DNA of 64,000 nucleotides from Pedobacter jejuensis (GTDB lineage Bacteria > Bacteroidota > Bacteroidia > Sphingobacteriales > Sphingobacteriaceae). Shown in pieces: positions 17,996 through 27,798 of the stretch. Made by a program: the position numbers and the translations under genes. The notes beneath the pieces were generated by a model. The model had not been told where the DNA came from. It ran no database searches and saw only the letters and a program-made list of their open reading frames with translations. How positions within the stretch are numbered: the stretch's first letter is position 1; each line of letters starts with the position of its first letter. The stretch covers positions 286,067 through 350,066 of the forward strand of contig NZ_RBEE01000004.1 in the NCBI RefSeq assembly GCF_003725795.1, given 5' to 3'.

Positions 17996-20900
17996 TTATG
18001 GCTCTTTGTGAGCTTTAACGTATTCTGATGGGGTGAGCGCATAATGTTTTTTAAACTCTTTACTAAAATGCTTTCTATCACTAAACCCTACCATAAATGA
18101 AATTTCTGATACATTGAAAGATGTTGATTTTAGCAAATTTGCAGCTCTCTTTAACCGCATTTGCTTAATTAGGTCTGCCACAGGGAAATTAGTGAGGGTC
18201 TGAACCTTTTTGTAGAGAACTGTTCTACTCATGCCTATTTCATTTACAAGATAGTTCACATCAAATAAAGGGTCCTCCATATGCTTGTCTATAATTTCCA
18301 TTAATTTATGGATGAACTTTTCTTCCGGCGTTGTGATCACCATTTTGGCTGGCTCTAAAACTATCCTTTGAGAAAACTTAGTTCTCAGGATATGCTGAGC
18401 CTTTAATAAATTTTTAATGTGCTGTGCTAGGATCTGGAAATTAAAAGGCTTGGAAATATAGGCATCAGCACCTATCGATAAACCATCCAGCTGGTTTTCG
18501 ACAGCAGCCCTAGCTGTGAGTAAGATGAGCGGAATGTGATTGGTTGCATCGGTCGATTTTACCCTTTTACAAAAGGCCAAACCATCCAGTCCAGGCATCA
18601 TAATATCGCTAACAATCAGATCAGGCATTTCATTTTCCAAAGCATCTAACGCAGTCTGACCATTAGAATATTGTACGATTCGGTAAATGTGCCGTAAACT
18701 GTCGCTGATAAAATCCCTTAGTTCATCATTGTCCTCTACCAGCATAACCTTATAATCAGATGTCTCTGGCTCTAAGAAGTTGTAGGTTTCAGTTTCCTCT
18801 GAAATTCCAGTGGCTCTTTTTGCTTCATCATTTTCGATGGTAACCTCTTTTAGGGCATCCATTTCTGGCATATTCTCATTTGCCTTGGGAAGCAAAACGG
18901 TAAATGTCGTTTGAGCAATGTTCGAAGTATCACTTTCGACCTTTATACTTCCTTGGTGCAGTTCAACTATATTTTTGGACAATGCTAAACCAATTCCACT
19001 GCCTATATTTTGCCTGCCTCTTCCATCTACCTGGAAAAAACTCGTGAATAACTTATCTTTGACTTCCTCAGGTATCCCAATACCGTTATCCGAAACCGAA
19101 ATCTTTACAAATTCCGTGTTATCGGCTAAAAAACTAATTGTTAAGGAAATCTGACCGCCATCTGCGGTAAACTTAAAAGCATTAGAGAGCAAGTTGAAGA
19201 TCACTTTTTCGAGTTGATTCTCATCAAATTTTAAAATGATCGGATTGCTGGGGGCTTTAAATTGATAATCGATGTTTCTTGAAAATGCTGAATTCTCAAA
19301 AAAATAAAAAATGTCTGCACAAAATTTCACAATATCATTATCCCTGCATTGAAGCTTCAAATGACCCTCTTCTGCTTTTCTAAAATCAAGCAATTCGGTC
19401 ACCAACTTCATCAACCGATCTGCACTGTTCTTAATAAGACCCAATGATTTAGATATATTGCTGTTCTCTTTGTCATCAATTAACTTTTCTAATGGTCCAA
19501 GTATCAATGTTAAGGGTGTCCTGATTTCATGAGATATATTTGTGAAAAAATTAAGTTTCATTTTATAAAGCTCATCCTGCCTTTGATTGTGCAAATGCTC
19601 CATGTAGAGATCCCGTTTTAAATTAGCCCTGATTCTTAAAAAACGGTTTATGCTCATCAAAACTCCAACAGCACAGCCAAAATACAGGAGATAAGCCCAC
19701 CATGATGCCCACCATGGTGCCAATACCCTAATTTTCAAGGTTCTGTAATCATCTCCCCAAACGCCATCATTATTAGAAGCCCTAACTTTGAAGGTATATG
19801 ATCCAGGAGACAGATTAGCAAAATTAACGGTTCGCTGGGTACCAATTTCTTTCCATTCGGTATCTGTAACTAAGCCTTCCAGTTTATATGCATATTCGTT
19901 ATTTTCCTGACTTATAAAATTTAATGCCGAAAAAGTAAAGCTCAAATTAGCATAGTCATGAGGCACTACTATAGTGTTTGATTCCACAATTGAGCTAGTC
20001 AGTGGAGAATTATTTTCAGAAATTGGTACTGCTTTGTTATTTAATAATACCTGTGTGATGGCAACCCTCGGCACTAAACTGTTTTTAATTATTTTCTCAG
20101 GATAAAAAGTAGAAATCCCATTCATCCCTCCAAATAAAAGTTCACCATTCTGCAGTTTAGCCGCTGCATTATTGGAAAACTGATTGCTTATCAGACCATC
20201 ACCCGCCGAATAGCCTGTAATTTCCAAGCTGTTTCTTGTAAATGGGAGATTATTTGATCGGAAGGCAATTTTAAAAATCCCCAAATCAGTGCTGACCCAT
20301 AAATGACCTTGATGATCTTCAACAATGGAATGAACTACATCATCTCCCAGACCTAAAGGCTTACTTATAGCATAAAATCTTCCTGATTTTTGATTATAAT
20401 GATTTAGCCCCCCTCCTTCGGTGCCGATCCATAATCGTTGCTTACCATCAATAAATAGATTGGTGATATTGCTATTATTAATTTGATATGGCCTCTGCCT
20501 AATTTTTCTGAAGACTTTTGTGATTAAGCCCTGTTTTTTATCGAAGTAATTTAAACCATTTTGCGTCCCAATCCATAAATTGCCTTTCGGGTCTTTAACA
20601 AAAGCCGATATAAAATTATCGCTCAATGCTAAGCCCTTGGTTATGGTATCTTCCTTTCTGATAGAAACCTTTATGGTGCCATTTTTTAAAATATACCTAA
20701 GACCTCCACCATTGGTTCCGATCCATGCACCATCACCATCTGGTAAAATTGCATTAATTAGATTTTCACTTAGCTTTCCATCTTTTACCTGTATGTCATA
20801 GTTTTTAAAAGCTTTAGTATTTTTATTAAAAAGATATAAACCATCTAAAGATCCCACCCATAGGCTTTCCTTTCCATCGTCTGCTAAAGATTTAATTCCA

Positions 20901-22120
20901 TTTTTTGTATTAATCTGATCTTTGGTTTTAATCGTATAATGTTCATTCTTTTTTTGATCTGAACTGATGTGCGTTAGCCCACCACCAAATGTTCCGATCC
21001 ACCAAGATCCATCTGCATCTTCAGCTACAGCGTTGACCAATGAATGGTTTAGGCCAACACTACCACCAATACTTTCTCCAATATTTTTAAAATTAGCATT
21101 TCCTTTGTAGTAAAAATTAATCCCCCCGGCAAAAGTCCCGACCCAAACGCAGCCAGCTTTGTCTTTCAAAAAACTCCATATAGAATTATCGCTCAAACTA
21201 TTAAGATTGGCTGGATCATGTCTATAATTAGAGAATTTATTTGCGTTGATATCTAAAATACTAATGCCGTTTCGTGTAGCAAACCATAAATGGTTGTCAT
21301 CATACGCCAAAATATCTTTTACCCAGTTAGAGGTGATGGTGGTCGGATCGCTATTGTTTGACTGGTATCTAGTAACAAGATTTTCCTTTTCCTTAAAACT
21401 GAAAACCCCTCCGGTTTCTGTACCAAACCAATAGGTGCCGTATACATCCTGCCTTGTAACCAACACCCTCAATTCATTAACAGCTTTGAACGAATTTGGA
21501 ATTGGCAACTGTTTGCCGGTTTTAACATTAAACTTTTGAAGACCAGCAATTGTACCTGCCCAAATGTTTTGCTTGTTATCTAAAAATAATGAAAATATTG
21601 GTCCGCTTGATAAAACCTGATCACTTACTGAGGAAAAAACATCTTCAAGTTTAAATGTTTTACGATTGAGTTTTCTTACACCACCAAATGTACCAACCCA
21701 TAGGTTACCTTCTGCGTCTTCCGTGATGGAAGAGATGTAGTTTCTACCACCTTTTATCTCAAGAATATCAATACGCTTGAAGTTTTCTTTGTCTTTTTGA
21801 TAGAGGTTTAATCCGTTTGCAGTAGCAATCCAAATGTTTTTCTTCTGGTCTTGATAGATTACATTTACCCGATTACTGCTTAAGCTTTGGGGATTGTTTT
21901 CGTCAAAAATGAACGATTTGAATTCATATCCATCATATCTGGTTAATCCCTTTAGATTACCAATCCACAAAAATCCCTTATCATCTTGCAGGAAGCTGGA
22001 AATTGTACTTTGTACCAGACCTTCCTTATATGAAATATGCTTAAAATTGAGTGTTTGCGCTTTTACAAAAACAGAAGTGAAAAGGAAAAACACAAAATAG
22101 CAATACCTATTAAAAGACAT
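17996..22120 (-). CDS. Hybrid two-component system regulator (HTCS 1)
   Basis: 1374 residues in one chain: signal peptide (ends VKAQT), about 14 two-bladed-propeller Reg_prop repeats (GNLWVGTFGG, HLWFATRNGI and similar) to about residue 690, a Y_Y_Y Ig-like domain, one membrane helix (SWWAYLLYFGCAVGVLM), HisKA with His864 in NISHEIRTP, HATPase (DNGIGIPEEV, GSGIGLALSK), a receiver domain with Asp1172 in VSDIMMPG, and an AraC-type DNA-binding domain at the end. It senses a periplasmic oligosaccharide and activates the locus directly. I use the ATG at 22120; the codon at 22123 is TTG. Divergent from the GH5 at 22559 and likely regulates the GH3 and SusCD units. Confidence 0.96.
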   Translation of the reverse strand: MSFNRYCYFVFFLFTSVFVKAQTLNFKHISYKEGLVQSTISSFLQDDKGFLWIGNLKGLTRYDGYEFKSFIFDENNPQSLSSNRVNVIYQDQKKNIWIATANGLNLYQKDKENFKRIDILEIKGGRNYISSITEDAEGNLWVGTFGGVRKLNRKTFKLEDVFSSVSDQVLSSGPIFSLFLDNKQNIWAGTIAGLQKFNVKTGKQLPIPNSFKAVNELRVLVTRQDVYGTYWFGTETGGVFSFKEKENLVTRYQSNNSDPTTITSNWVKDILAYDDNHLWFATRNGISILDINANKFSNYRHDPANLNSLSDNSIWSFLKDKAGCVWVGTFAGGINFYYKGNANFKNIGESIGGSVGLNHSLVNAVAEDADGSWWIGTFGGGLTHISSDQKKNEHYTIKTKDQINTKNGIKSLADDGKESLWVGSLDGLYLFNKNTKAFKNYDIQVKDGKLSENLINAILPDGDGAWIGTNGGGLRYILKNGTIKVSIRKEDTITKGLALSDNFISAFVKDPKGNLWIGTQNGLNYFDKKQGLITKVFRKIRQRPYQINNSNITNLFIDGKQRLWIGTEGGGLNHYNQKSGRFYAISKPLGLGDDVVHSIVEDHQGHLWVSTDLGIFKIAFRSNNLPFTRNSLEITGYSAGDGLISNQFSNNAAAKLQNGELLFGGMNGISTFYPEKIIKNSLVPRVAITQVLLNNKAVPISENNSPLTSSIVESNTIVVPHDYANLSFTFSALNFISQENNEYAYKLEGLVTDTEWKEIGTQRTVNFANLSPGSYTFKVRASNNDGVWGDDYRTLKIRVLAPWWASWWAYLLYFGCAVGVLMSINRFLRIRANLKRDLYMEHLHNQRQDELYKMKLNFFTNISHEIRTPLTLILGPLEKLIDDKENSNISKSLGLIKNSADRLMKLVTELLDFRKAEEGHLKLQCRDNDIVKFCADIFYFFENSAFSRNIDYQFKAPSNPIILKFDENQLEKVIFNLLSNAFKFTADGGQISLTISFLADNTEFVKISVSDNGIGIPEEVKDKLFTSFFQVDGRGRQNIGSGIGLALSKNIVELHQGSIKVESDTSNIAQTTFTVLLPKANENMPEMDALKEVTIENDEAKRATGISEETETYNFLEPETSDYKVMLVEDNDELRDFISDSLRHIYRIVQYSNGQTALDALENEMPDLIVSDIMMPGLDGLAFCKRVKSTDATNHIPLILLTARAAVENQLDGLSIGADAYISKPFNFQILAQHIKNLLKAQHILRTKFSQRIVLEPAKMVITTPEEKFIHKLMEIIDKHMEDPLFDVNYLVNEIGMSRTVLYKKVQTLTNFPVADLIKQMRLKRAANLLKSTSFNVSEISFMVGFSDRKHFSKEFKKHYALTPSEYVKAHKEP

Positions 22121-22127
22121 CAAAGTT

Positions 22128-22140
22128 AAATATTTGGTTA
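22128..22140 (-). promoter_or_regulatory. TAACCAAATATTT leader before HTCS 1
   Basis: Minus-strand TAACCAAATATTT ends 7 bases before the HTCS 1 ATG; near-identical to the SusC1 leader. Confidence 0.45.
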
Positions 22141-22558
22141 TGGGAGGTTAAAGCAACACATTTAAAAACATAATTCAAAAACGTTTCGGTCAATTTAACG
22201 ATACACTAGATTTACAGTAATTCACAAATAGAAAACCTAACCAGCTATCGGTGGCAGTGGTGGCTGAAATCTCCAGACCAATAAATCGAGCATTCAAAAA
22301 ATCTTTAAGCCATAAAAAAAGTTTTTTTTTATGGCTTTTGCATAATGCTATTGGTTAAAGGAACAAATAACCCCCCTTATCAGCACATACCTATACCTAT
22401 AACTTCTAGATATCTTTTGATGTTTGTTAAGTGATTTAAGACCTTGACCCAAATCAAACTAAAATTCCTCTGAGAGATAATTTTAGGAACTGCAACATCA
22501 GGGCCGCAATGCTTTTTACTTATTATATGCAATATAAAATATAGAACAATTAAAAATT
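22141..22558. other. Divergent promoter region, HTCS 1 / GH5
   Basis: About 420 bases between divergent starts, no gene seen. Both promoters must lie here. The only clear structure is a perfect AT-rich hairpin at 22307-22337. Confidence 0.5.
22307..22337. repeat. Perfect 14-bp inverted repeat (hairpin)
   Basis: Arms AAGCCATAAAAAAA (22307-22320) and its exact complement (22324-22337) with a 3-base loop. In either direction the stem ends in a run of T, so it could act as a terminator, but it lies between divergent starts where neither neighbour ends. Confidence 0.6.
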
Positions 22559-23584
22559 ATGAAAAATAACATCAACCAAATCAATTGTCTTTTGATATTC
22601 CTCGTTCTACTATTGGGCGTCAGATACGCCAATGCCCAAAACAAAACAAATGGTCAGACTGCTTTTGAGCAGAATAAAAAAATGGGTAGAGGTGTAAATA
22701 TCATTGGATATGACCCAATCTGGAATGATATGGATAAAGCTAGAATGAAGAGTAAACATTTTAAGCAGATAAAAGAGGCAGGATTTAATCATGTAAGGAT
22801 AAAAATCAGTCCTTTTCGTTTTGCCCAAGGCGATACGGGCTATACCATCAAACCTTCCTTTTTTAAAACCTTGGACTGGATTATTAAACATAGCTTAGAC
22901 AATAAGCTTATGGCTATCATTGACTTCCATGAACACGGCGCCATGGAAAAAGATCCGACCGGAACAAAACCCATGCTTTTGGCTCAATGGAAACAAATTG
23001 CAGAATATTATAAAAACTATGGTAATGAAGTTGTTTTTGAAATAGCCAACGAACCAAATATGGACCCCAAATTATGGAATACAATCCACCAGGAAGCCTA
23101 TCAAATCATCAGAAAATCCAACCCAAGTAGAACGCTATTGATTGGTACCGTTTATGGCAATCAAATTCAATATTTAAAGGACTTGGTTTTGCCTGAGCAG
23201 GATAGAAACATTATTGTTGCCATCCATTACTACAGCCCTATACAGTTTACCCATCAAGGTGCACCATGGTCTGTTAAAAACAAAAATCTAAGTGGCATCA
23301 CCTGGACAAAGACAGAAGATCAACAAAAAGCGGTGCAGAAAGATTTTGATTTTGCAGCCAATTGGGCTAAAGAGCATTACCGACCTTTAACTCTTGGAGA
23401 ATTTGGTGCTTATGAAAAGGCAGATATTGCATCCAGGGCATTATGGACAGATTATATCGCCCGACAGGCTGAATTGAGAGGATGGAGCTGGAGCTATTGG
23501 CAGTTCGACTCTGATTTTATATTGTATGACATTGATGAGGATAAATGGGTTGATCAAATAAAAAACGCATTGATTCCCCAATGA
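22559..23584 (+). CDS. Glycoside hydrolase family 5 (cellulase-like endo-beta-glucanase/mannanase type)
   Basis: 341 residues with a signal peptide (about 1-26, ending ANAQN). GH5 barrel with the acid/base Glu165 in FEIANEPN, the nucleophile Glu281 in TLGEFGAY, a conserved HYYSP loop (about 223-227) and the early MGRGVNIIG strand. Secreted to the periplasm or surface, no lipobox. It would cleave internal beta-1,4 bonds of a glucan-type backbone; subfamily and exact substrate cannot be settled by eye. Divergent from HTCS 1 and convergent with the GH10 gene. Confidence 0.92.
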   Translation: MKNNINQINCLLIFLVLLLGVRYANAQNKTNGQTAFEQNKKMGRGVNIIGYDPIWNDMDKARMKSKHFKQIKEAGFNHVRIKISPFRFAQGDTGYTIKPSFFKTLDWIIKHSLDNKLMAIIDFHEHGAMEKDPTGTKPMLLAQWKQIAEYYKNYGNEVVFEIANEPNMDPKLWNTIHQEAYQIIRKSNPSRTLLIGTVYGNQIQYLKDLVLPEQDRNIIVAIHYYSPIQFTHQGAPWSVKNKNLSGITWTKTEDQQKAVQKDFDFAANWAKEHYRPLTLGEFGAYEKADIASRALWTDYIARQAELRGWSWSYWQFDSDFILYDIDEDKWVDQIKNALIPQ

Positions 23585-23602
23585 TACCTGTGAAAGATCA
23601 AA

Positions 23603-23632
23603 AGACAGCTAATACCCTAAAATTAGCTGTCT
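23603..23632 (-). terminator. Terminator between convergent GH5 and GH10
   Basis: A perfect 10-bp stem (AGACAGCTAA and its complement, 10-base loop). On the minus strand it is followed by TTTTGAT, so it best serves the GH10 side... the hairpin lies downstream of both genes' stop codons and may act in both directions, weakly on the plus strand. Confidence 0.6.
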
Positions 23633-23644
23633 AGAAAATTTATG

Positions 23645-24805
23645 CTATTCGTTTAAGCCCTTATAGAAATTGGTATAAGCACTTTTCTTAGCATATGTAT
23701 TGGGTGCATACAAAGTGGCGGCTACAGCGGTCCCTTGCCAATTATCTGAATCGCCCACATTCCATAGCGTAATGCCCCAACGTTGGGCAGAAGGAACCAA
23801 TGTCCTGTATAACTTGGGGATATTGTACCACCGGTAATCCTGATCGCCGACTGTACCACCGCTTAATCGGATGTCAAGCTCGGATATGTGTACCAAAAGA
23901 CCCGTAGCGGCCATTTTATTGATACCATATTCAATACTATTGGTATTGCCTGTTACCGTCCTTGTATTAGAGGTGTGCATCTGTAGACCTACACCATCAA
24001 TAATTGGTTTATTATTAGACTTGATAACCTTAAGCGCATTAACCATATTAAAAATAGCATCGGCTTTGGCATTTGAATATTCATGACCATAGTCATTGTA
24101 AAATAACTTGAGGTTAGTATCCCCCAGATCATCTGCAATTTGTCTCGCGTATAAAAATGCAAGCCTAACTGCATCATAGGCGCCAAGCTCTTTTGCCCAT
24201 ACATTTGTTTCGTTTGATCTGTAGGTTCCATTATCATTAAACGCTTCGTTAGCTACATCCCAAGATTTAACCAGAGGATTGCCATTCGAATCTTTCTGAG
24301 TATAATAAAAACTAAACACGTTATAGATGTGATTGTATAAAATCGATCGGTATATCTGCTTTCTGGTTTCGCCTGTTGCATTGCCTCCTGCGTTATTAAC
24401 CCAGGCTGGCACCCCATTGTACCACATAATGGCATGTCCATGAACTCTATTGATTCCGTTATTTTTAGCAAAGTTAGTCACATCGGTTCCAAAGGTGTAT
24501 GAATTTTGACTCGCCTGTATTTCACCAAACTTCATCTGGTTTTCCGCAGTGATACTATTATACTGCGTTTTGACCAAGTTTGTGTAGAGCGAATTGCCAA
24601 ACCTGCCCTCATTTATAGCAACTCCAATTTCGAAGTCTGTATTGGCATTTTTCAGAATTGGATTGTAAGGATTATAGGGCGTATTGGACACCTTGTTGTT
24701 AAGTTTGATGGAAGGCATATCAACTTCCTGCTGATTGCCTGTCGCGGTTTTCTTGCATGAGGCGACACTTGCGGCGATGCAGAAAACTAAGATTAGTTTT
24801 TTCAT
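23645..24805 (-). CDS. Glycoside hydrolase family 10 endo-1,4-beta-xylanase, lipoprotein
   Basis: 386 residues from the ATG at 24805, chosen because it gives a standard lipoprotein leader (MKKLILVFCIAASVASCKK, lipid Cys17); an ATG at 24838 adds 11 residues. GH10 signatures: ITAENQMKFGEI, HGHAIMWYN, acid/base Glu187 in WDVANEAFND, LFYNDYGHEY, GVGLQMHTS, nucleophile Glu309 in HISELDIRL, and the WNVGDSDNW aglycone loop. It cuts internal beta-1,4 bonds of xylan; GH10 enzymes tolerate glucuronic-acid decorations. Probably tethered to the outer membrane. It is a single-gene unit between two GH5 genes, with an AACCAAGTATTT leader upstream. Confidence 0.95.
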   Translation of the reverse strand: MKKLILVFCIAASVASCKKTATGNQQEVDMPSIKLNNKVSNTPYNPYNPILKNANTDFEIGVAINEGRFGNSLYTNLVKTQYNSITAENQMKFGEIQASQNSYTFGTDVTNFAKNNGINRVHGHAIMWYNGVPAWVNNAGGNATGETRKQIYRSILYNHIYNVFSFYYTQKDSNGNPLVKSWDVANEAFNDNGTYRSNETNVWAKELGAYDAVRLAFLYARQIADDLGDTNLKLFYNDYGHEYSNAKADAIFNMVNALKVIKSNNKPIIDGVGLQMHTSNTRTVTGNTNSIEYGINKMAATGLLVHISELDIRLSGGTVGDQDYRWYNIPKLYRTLVPSAQRWGITLWNVGDSDNWQGTAVAATLYAPNTYAKKSAYTNFYKGLNE

Positions 24806-24821
24806 AAAATAAAATTTAAAT

Positions 24822-24834
24822 AAATACTTGGTTA
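24822..24834 (-). promoter_or_regulatory. TAACCAAGTATTT leader before GH10
   Basis: Minus-strand TAACCAAGTATTT, 16 bases upstream of the GH10 ATG used here; it overlaps neither start codon of choice. Same motif family as the other leaders. Its position supports the downstream ATG at 24805. Confidence 0.4.
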
Positions 24835-25114
24835 GCATTAGCTGTCAATAGGGATTTACAGCCTTAGCTAAAGTTCTGCACATTTACGCATACTATAGGA
24901 CTGTGAACATTCCTTTAAAGGGGTTATTTTGTCCTAACAGCATTTAATTTAAATTCATCAAAGCAGCTCAATACACCACCAGACGGGTAATATCGGTACA
25001 AATCACTACGTAAATAAGCACATTTATCCCCTACCTAAAAACTCTCCTGTAATTATTTTTGTGTGGAATTGATTCAACACAGATCAAATCAACTTAACCA
25101 ATAATTTAAATGTT
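24835..25114. other. Divergent promoter region, GH10 / GH5
   Basis: About 280 bases between divergent genes. No gene seen; it must contain both promoters. The GH5 side ends in a leader motif at 25094-25109. Confidence 0.45.
25094..25109 (+). promoter_or_regulatory. TTAACCAATAATTTAA leader before second GH5
   Basis: Plus-strand TTAACCAATAATTTAA, 5 bases before the ATG of the GH5 lipoprotein gene; the only plus-strand member of the leader family, which shows it follows the gene and not the strand. Confidence 0.4.
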
Positions 25115-26317
25115 ATGAACCACCCACAAATAGCGATGTTAAAAATTTCATTCAAAGCTAGCTGGCTAGCAATGATACTTGCTATTATCTCTTTGCAAGC
25201 CTGCTCAAAAAATACAAACACAGCTACGCCCATTCCTCCAGTTGTAGTTTTACCTCCCCCTGTAAGTACGGAGGTGCCGCAAATTAATATCAACGCTACC
25301 ACTGCAAAGGAAATAATTTTGGATATGGGTACAGGTTTTAATCTTGGAAACACCTTCGAAAGTAATTTTGCGTCAAATCCACCGATTCTTGCAAGCGTAA
25401 AACCAATCATAGACACCTACTATAATGCAGGGATGAGGCACATTAGAATTCCGGTAACCTGGATGCAAGGCTATACCAACAATATTGCTGATGGAAATGG
25501 TATGATCAATCCCACCCATCCCAGATTACTGGAGCTGAAAGCAATTATTGAATATGCACTGGCAAAAAAAATGTATGTAGAAATCAATGCACACCATGAA
25601 CACTGGTTGAAGGATTTTTATGATGGCTCTGCAGGATTTGACAATAAATTTAAAACCTTATGGACAGGCATAGCCAACTATTTCAAGGACCAGCCAAAAC
25701 AACTGATTTTTGATGTCCTGAACGAGCCAGAAGGAAAAATGGGACAATGGTCAAGCCCTGGTAATCCATTGCCAACCGACCCAAGCGCAATTGCCTTAAC
25801 GCGTCAAATTTTAAAAGTTGACTATGATGCAATTAGAGCAACAGGCGGAAATAATTCCACAAGAATTATAATGATTGAGCCAAATGGACAAGGCAATCAG
25901 GGACAGATTGAAGAAGTATTTAGCGCAAAGGCTAACTTGCCAGGTGGTGGTAACGATGCATATATAGCCATACAGGTACATAGCTACGATCCCTGGGCTT
26001 TTTGCGGGCAAACAGGTGCCAATTCTGCATTTCCCGGAAATAGTACATTCACTTCGGCAATTCAAAAGGTAGCAAGTCATTCGGCAATTATCGATGTGCC
26101 TGTTAATTATGGTGAATTTGGTGTAGGCAGAACCAGTGGAAATGAAAGAAATACGGATCTGGTACGTGGATATTACAGATTAATGAAGCAAACTATAATA
26201 GCTCAAAAAATGTCTTGTACGGTTTGGGATGATAAAGGCTGGTTCGGCTTGACTTCTTTGACTGGTTCAACACCTACTTTCAGTAATAATATTGTACCAT
26301 TTATGATGAACCCTTAA
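25115..26317 (+). CDS. Glycoside hydrolase family 5 endoglucanase-like lipoprotein
   Basis: 400 residues, lipobox ISLQACSK (Cys30), a Pro/Val-rich linker (about 40-55), then a GH5 barrel: MGTGFNLGNTFE, IRIPVTW, NAHHEHWL, acid/base Glu204 in FDVLNEPEG, IQVHSYDPW, nucleophile Glu334 in NYGEFGVG, and a late Trp segment (TVWDDKGWFG). These match bacterial endoglucanase-type GH5 enzymes acting on cellulose-like or xyloglucan-like backbones. Probably surface-tethered, making the first cuts. Its sequence differs strongly from the GH5 at 22559, so they are not recent duplicates. Single-gene unit convergent with the PL14-like gene. Confidence 0.93.
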   Translation: MNHPQIAMLKISFKASWLAMILAIISLQACSKNTNTATPIPPVVVLPPPVSTEVPQININATTAKEIILDMGTGFNLGNTFESNFASNPPILASVKPIIDTYYNAGMRHIRIPVTWMQGYTNNIADGNGMINPTHPRLLELKAIIEYALAKKMYVEINAHHEHWLKDFYDGSAGFDNKFKTLWTGIANYFKDQPKQLIFDVLNEPEGKMGQWSSPGNPLPTDPSAIALTRQILKVDYDAIRATGGNNSTRIIMIEPNGQGNQGQIEEVFSAKANLPGGGNDAYIAIQVHSYDPWAFCGQTGANSAFPGNSTFTSAIQKVASHSAIIDVPVNYGEFGVGRTSGNERNTDLVRGYYRLMKQTIIAQKMSCTVWDDKGWFGLTSLTGSTPTFSNNIVPFMMNP

Positions 26318-26620
26318 TCTCAAATTATTCAACGAGTTTTAACCAGTCAACAGCCATTAACTCAAAGCAAGAGTGAACAGAATCCAAGTCAAAAACAGCC
26401 TGGATCAAGCGGTTTTTAAAACAAACCAAATAAACATTATTAGCAATTTTACCAACTTCCTGGCGGCGGACATTAAATTAATTGGGTGCAGAAAAAAACA
26501 AATCCAATGCCTTAAAAACATCATTTGCTAATTTGGCACTGGATTTATCTGTAGTGATGATATGGATTTTAATTTTATTAGACAGGCTTGCTTATACAAA
26601 AACATCCTGCCTTGACCGGC
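26318..26620. other. Intergenic region between convergent genes
   Basis: No gene, repeat or clear terminator seen in these 303 bases; frames in all directions are short. Confidence 0.4.
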
Positions 26621-27547
26621 TTACCAGTTGTTAACCGTTACCTCATCGTATGAGATCCACCCATCTGATCCCGATTCATATCCATCATTAGCCGCACCAC
26701 CTCTAAAAGTATCGCACATCAACTGGGTCACTGTTCTGTTAGCCCCTGAAGCCCAGTTGATATTTGTCCTTTCAACCCTTTTGTAAGTGGCTAGTTTGTT
26801 ATCCGTTTCCCATACGTCAAAAATATATTTTCCATTTGCGGTACCTTCGGAGTTCATGTTGATCTGCATGTACACCGTATACCATACACCCGACTGGATT
26901 TCACCAGACCCTGCCGGATATTCGCTTGAGGATGCCTCACCACCGAAATCTCCGGTCATCGACTGGAAATAGGCATAAGGCTTGAACTTAAACTTGCCAC
27001 TTTGTGTACCTACATTAGTCCACATCAGTCTATAACTACCACCTGCACCAGATCTTGCTTTAGCTCCTTCGCCACCTGCAGCAACTTGGCCAACCCCAAA
27101 ACCGAAGCCAGCTTTACCTCCTTTTTGGAAATTGAAACCAGAACTGAATTTGATGTTGAATTTAACTTCATAGTTGGCAGCATTCGGAATATCAGAATAG
27201 GCAACAAGTCCGCCTTGCCAATTAACCATATTGGCCAGCAGCTTTACCACGAAATTACCGTTCTCGATTTTGCATCGGCTGGTTGACCAGTTGCCAGACT
27301 TAGCATTTCCCGTACCACCGTGATCACTAACAAATTCTGTACTGACATAAGGGCCGTTTGGTCTTGAACCATAGGATTGCACAAAAACGGCGTTCGAAGC
27401 GCTTGGAGACTGCTGAGCTTGGATATCTACCTTTCTTGTAGCCTGTAGATCCTGACGCTCTGCTGAATCTTTTTCACAAGAAAATAATAGGGTTGAACAA
27501 ACTGCTGCACATAGCAGTTTTTTGAATCGAAGATTTAAATAATTCAT
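26621..27547 (-). CDS. Polysaccharide lyase 14-like jelly-roll lipoprotein
   Basis: 308 residues with a lipobox (STLLFSCEKD, Cys about 24). After a linker of about 50 residues comes a domain of about 230 residues resembling the PL14/alginate-lyase-like jelly roll: VNWQGGLVAYSDIP, YEVKFNIKFSSGFNFQKGGKAGFGFGVG, YRLMWTN, FKPYAYFQS, and the C-terminal CDTFRGGAANDGYE...WISYDEVTV. PL14 enzymes cleave glucuronan, alginate or similar uronic-acid polymers by elimination. Whether this protein is a lyase or only binds glycan cannot be told. Paralogue of the next gene upstream (27799-28629), with which it shares the motif order. Leader motif just before the ATG. Confidence 0.65.
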   Translation of the reverse strand: MNYLNLRFKKLLCAAVCSTLLFSCEKDSAERQDLQATRKVDIQAQQSPSASNAVFVQSYGSRPNGPYVSTEFVSDHGGTGNAKSGNWSTSRCKIENGNFVVKLLANMVNWQGGLVAYSDIPNAANYEVKFNIKFSSGFNFQKGGKAGFGFGVGQVAAGGEGAKARSGAGGSYRLMWTNVGTQSGKFKFKPYAYFQSMTGDFGGEASSSEYPAGSGEIQSGVWYTVYMQINMNSEGTANGKYIFDVWETDNKLATYKRVERTNINWASGANRTVTQLMCDTFRGGAANDGYESGSDGWISYDEVTVNNW

Positions 27548-27554
27548 AAAATTT

Positions 27555-27567
27555 CAAATATTGGTTA
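27555..27567 (-). promoter_or_regulatory. TAACCAATATTTG leader before PL14-like gene
   Basis: Minus-strand TAACCAATATTTG, 7 bases upstream of the ATG at 27547; same motif family as the other leaders. Confidence 0.4.
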
Positions 27568-27798
27568 GCGGTATTTAATTCCTAAGTTGAAAACTGTTAA
27601 TGAACATTTCATATGTTTGTTCAATAACAAAAGACCAATTTAAGATTGCTAAACAATCAATGTGAACTATATCGGTACCGAAAAGCAATTACATTGGTGC
27701 ATAAATATTTTTAAATCCCATATCGAAAGCAAACTAATAAATATTTGATATCCTGTTGAAACAAAAACAGTTTTAATTCCTGTACTTAGCTCATATTT

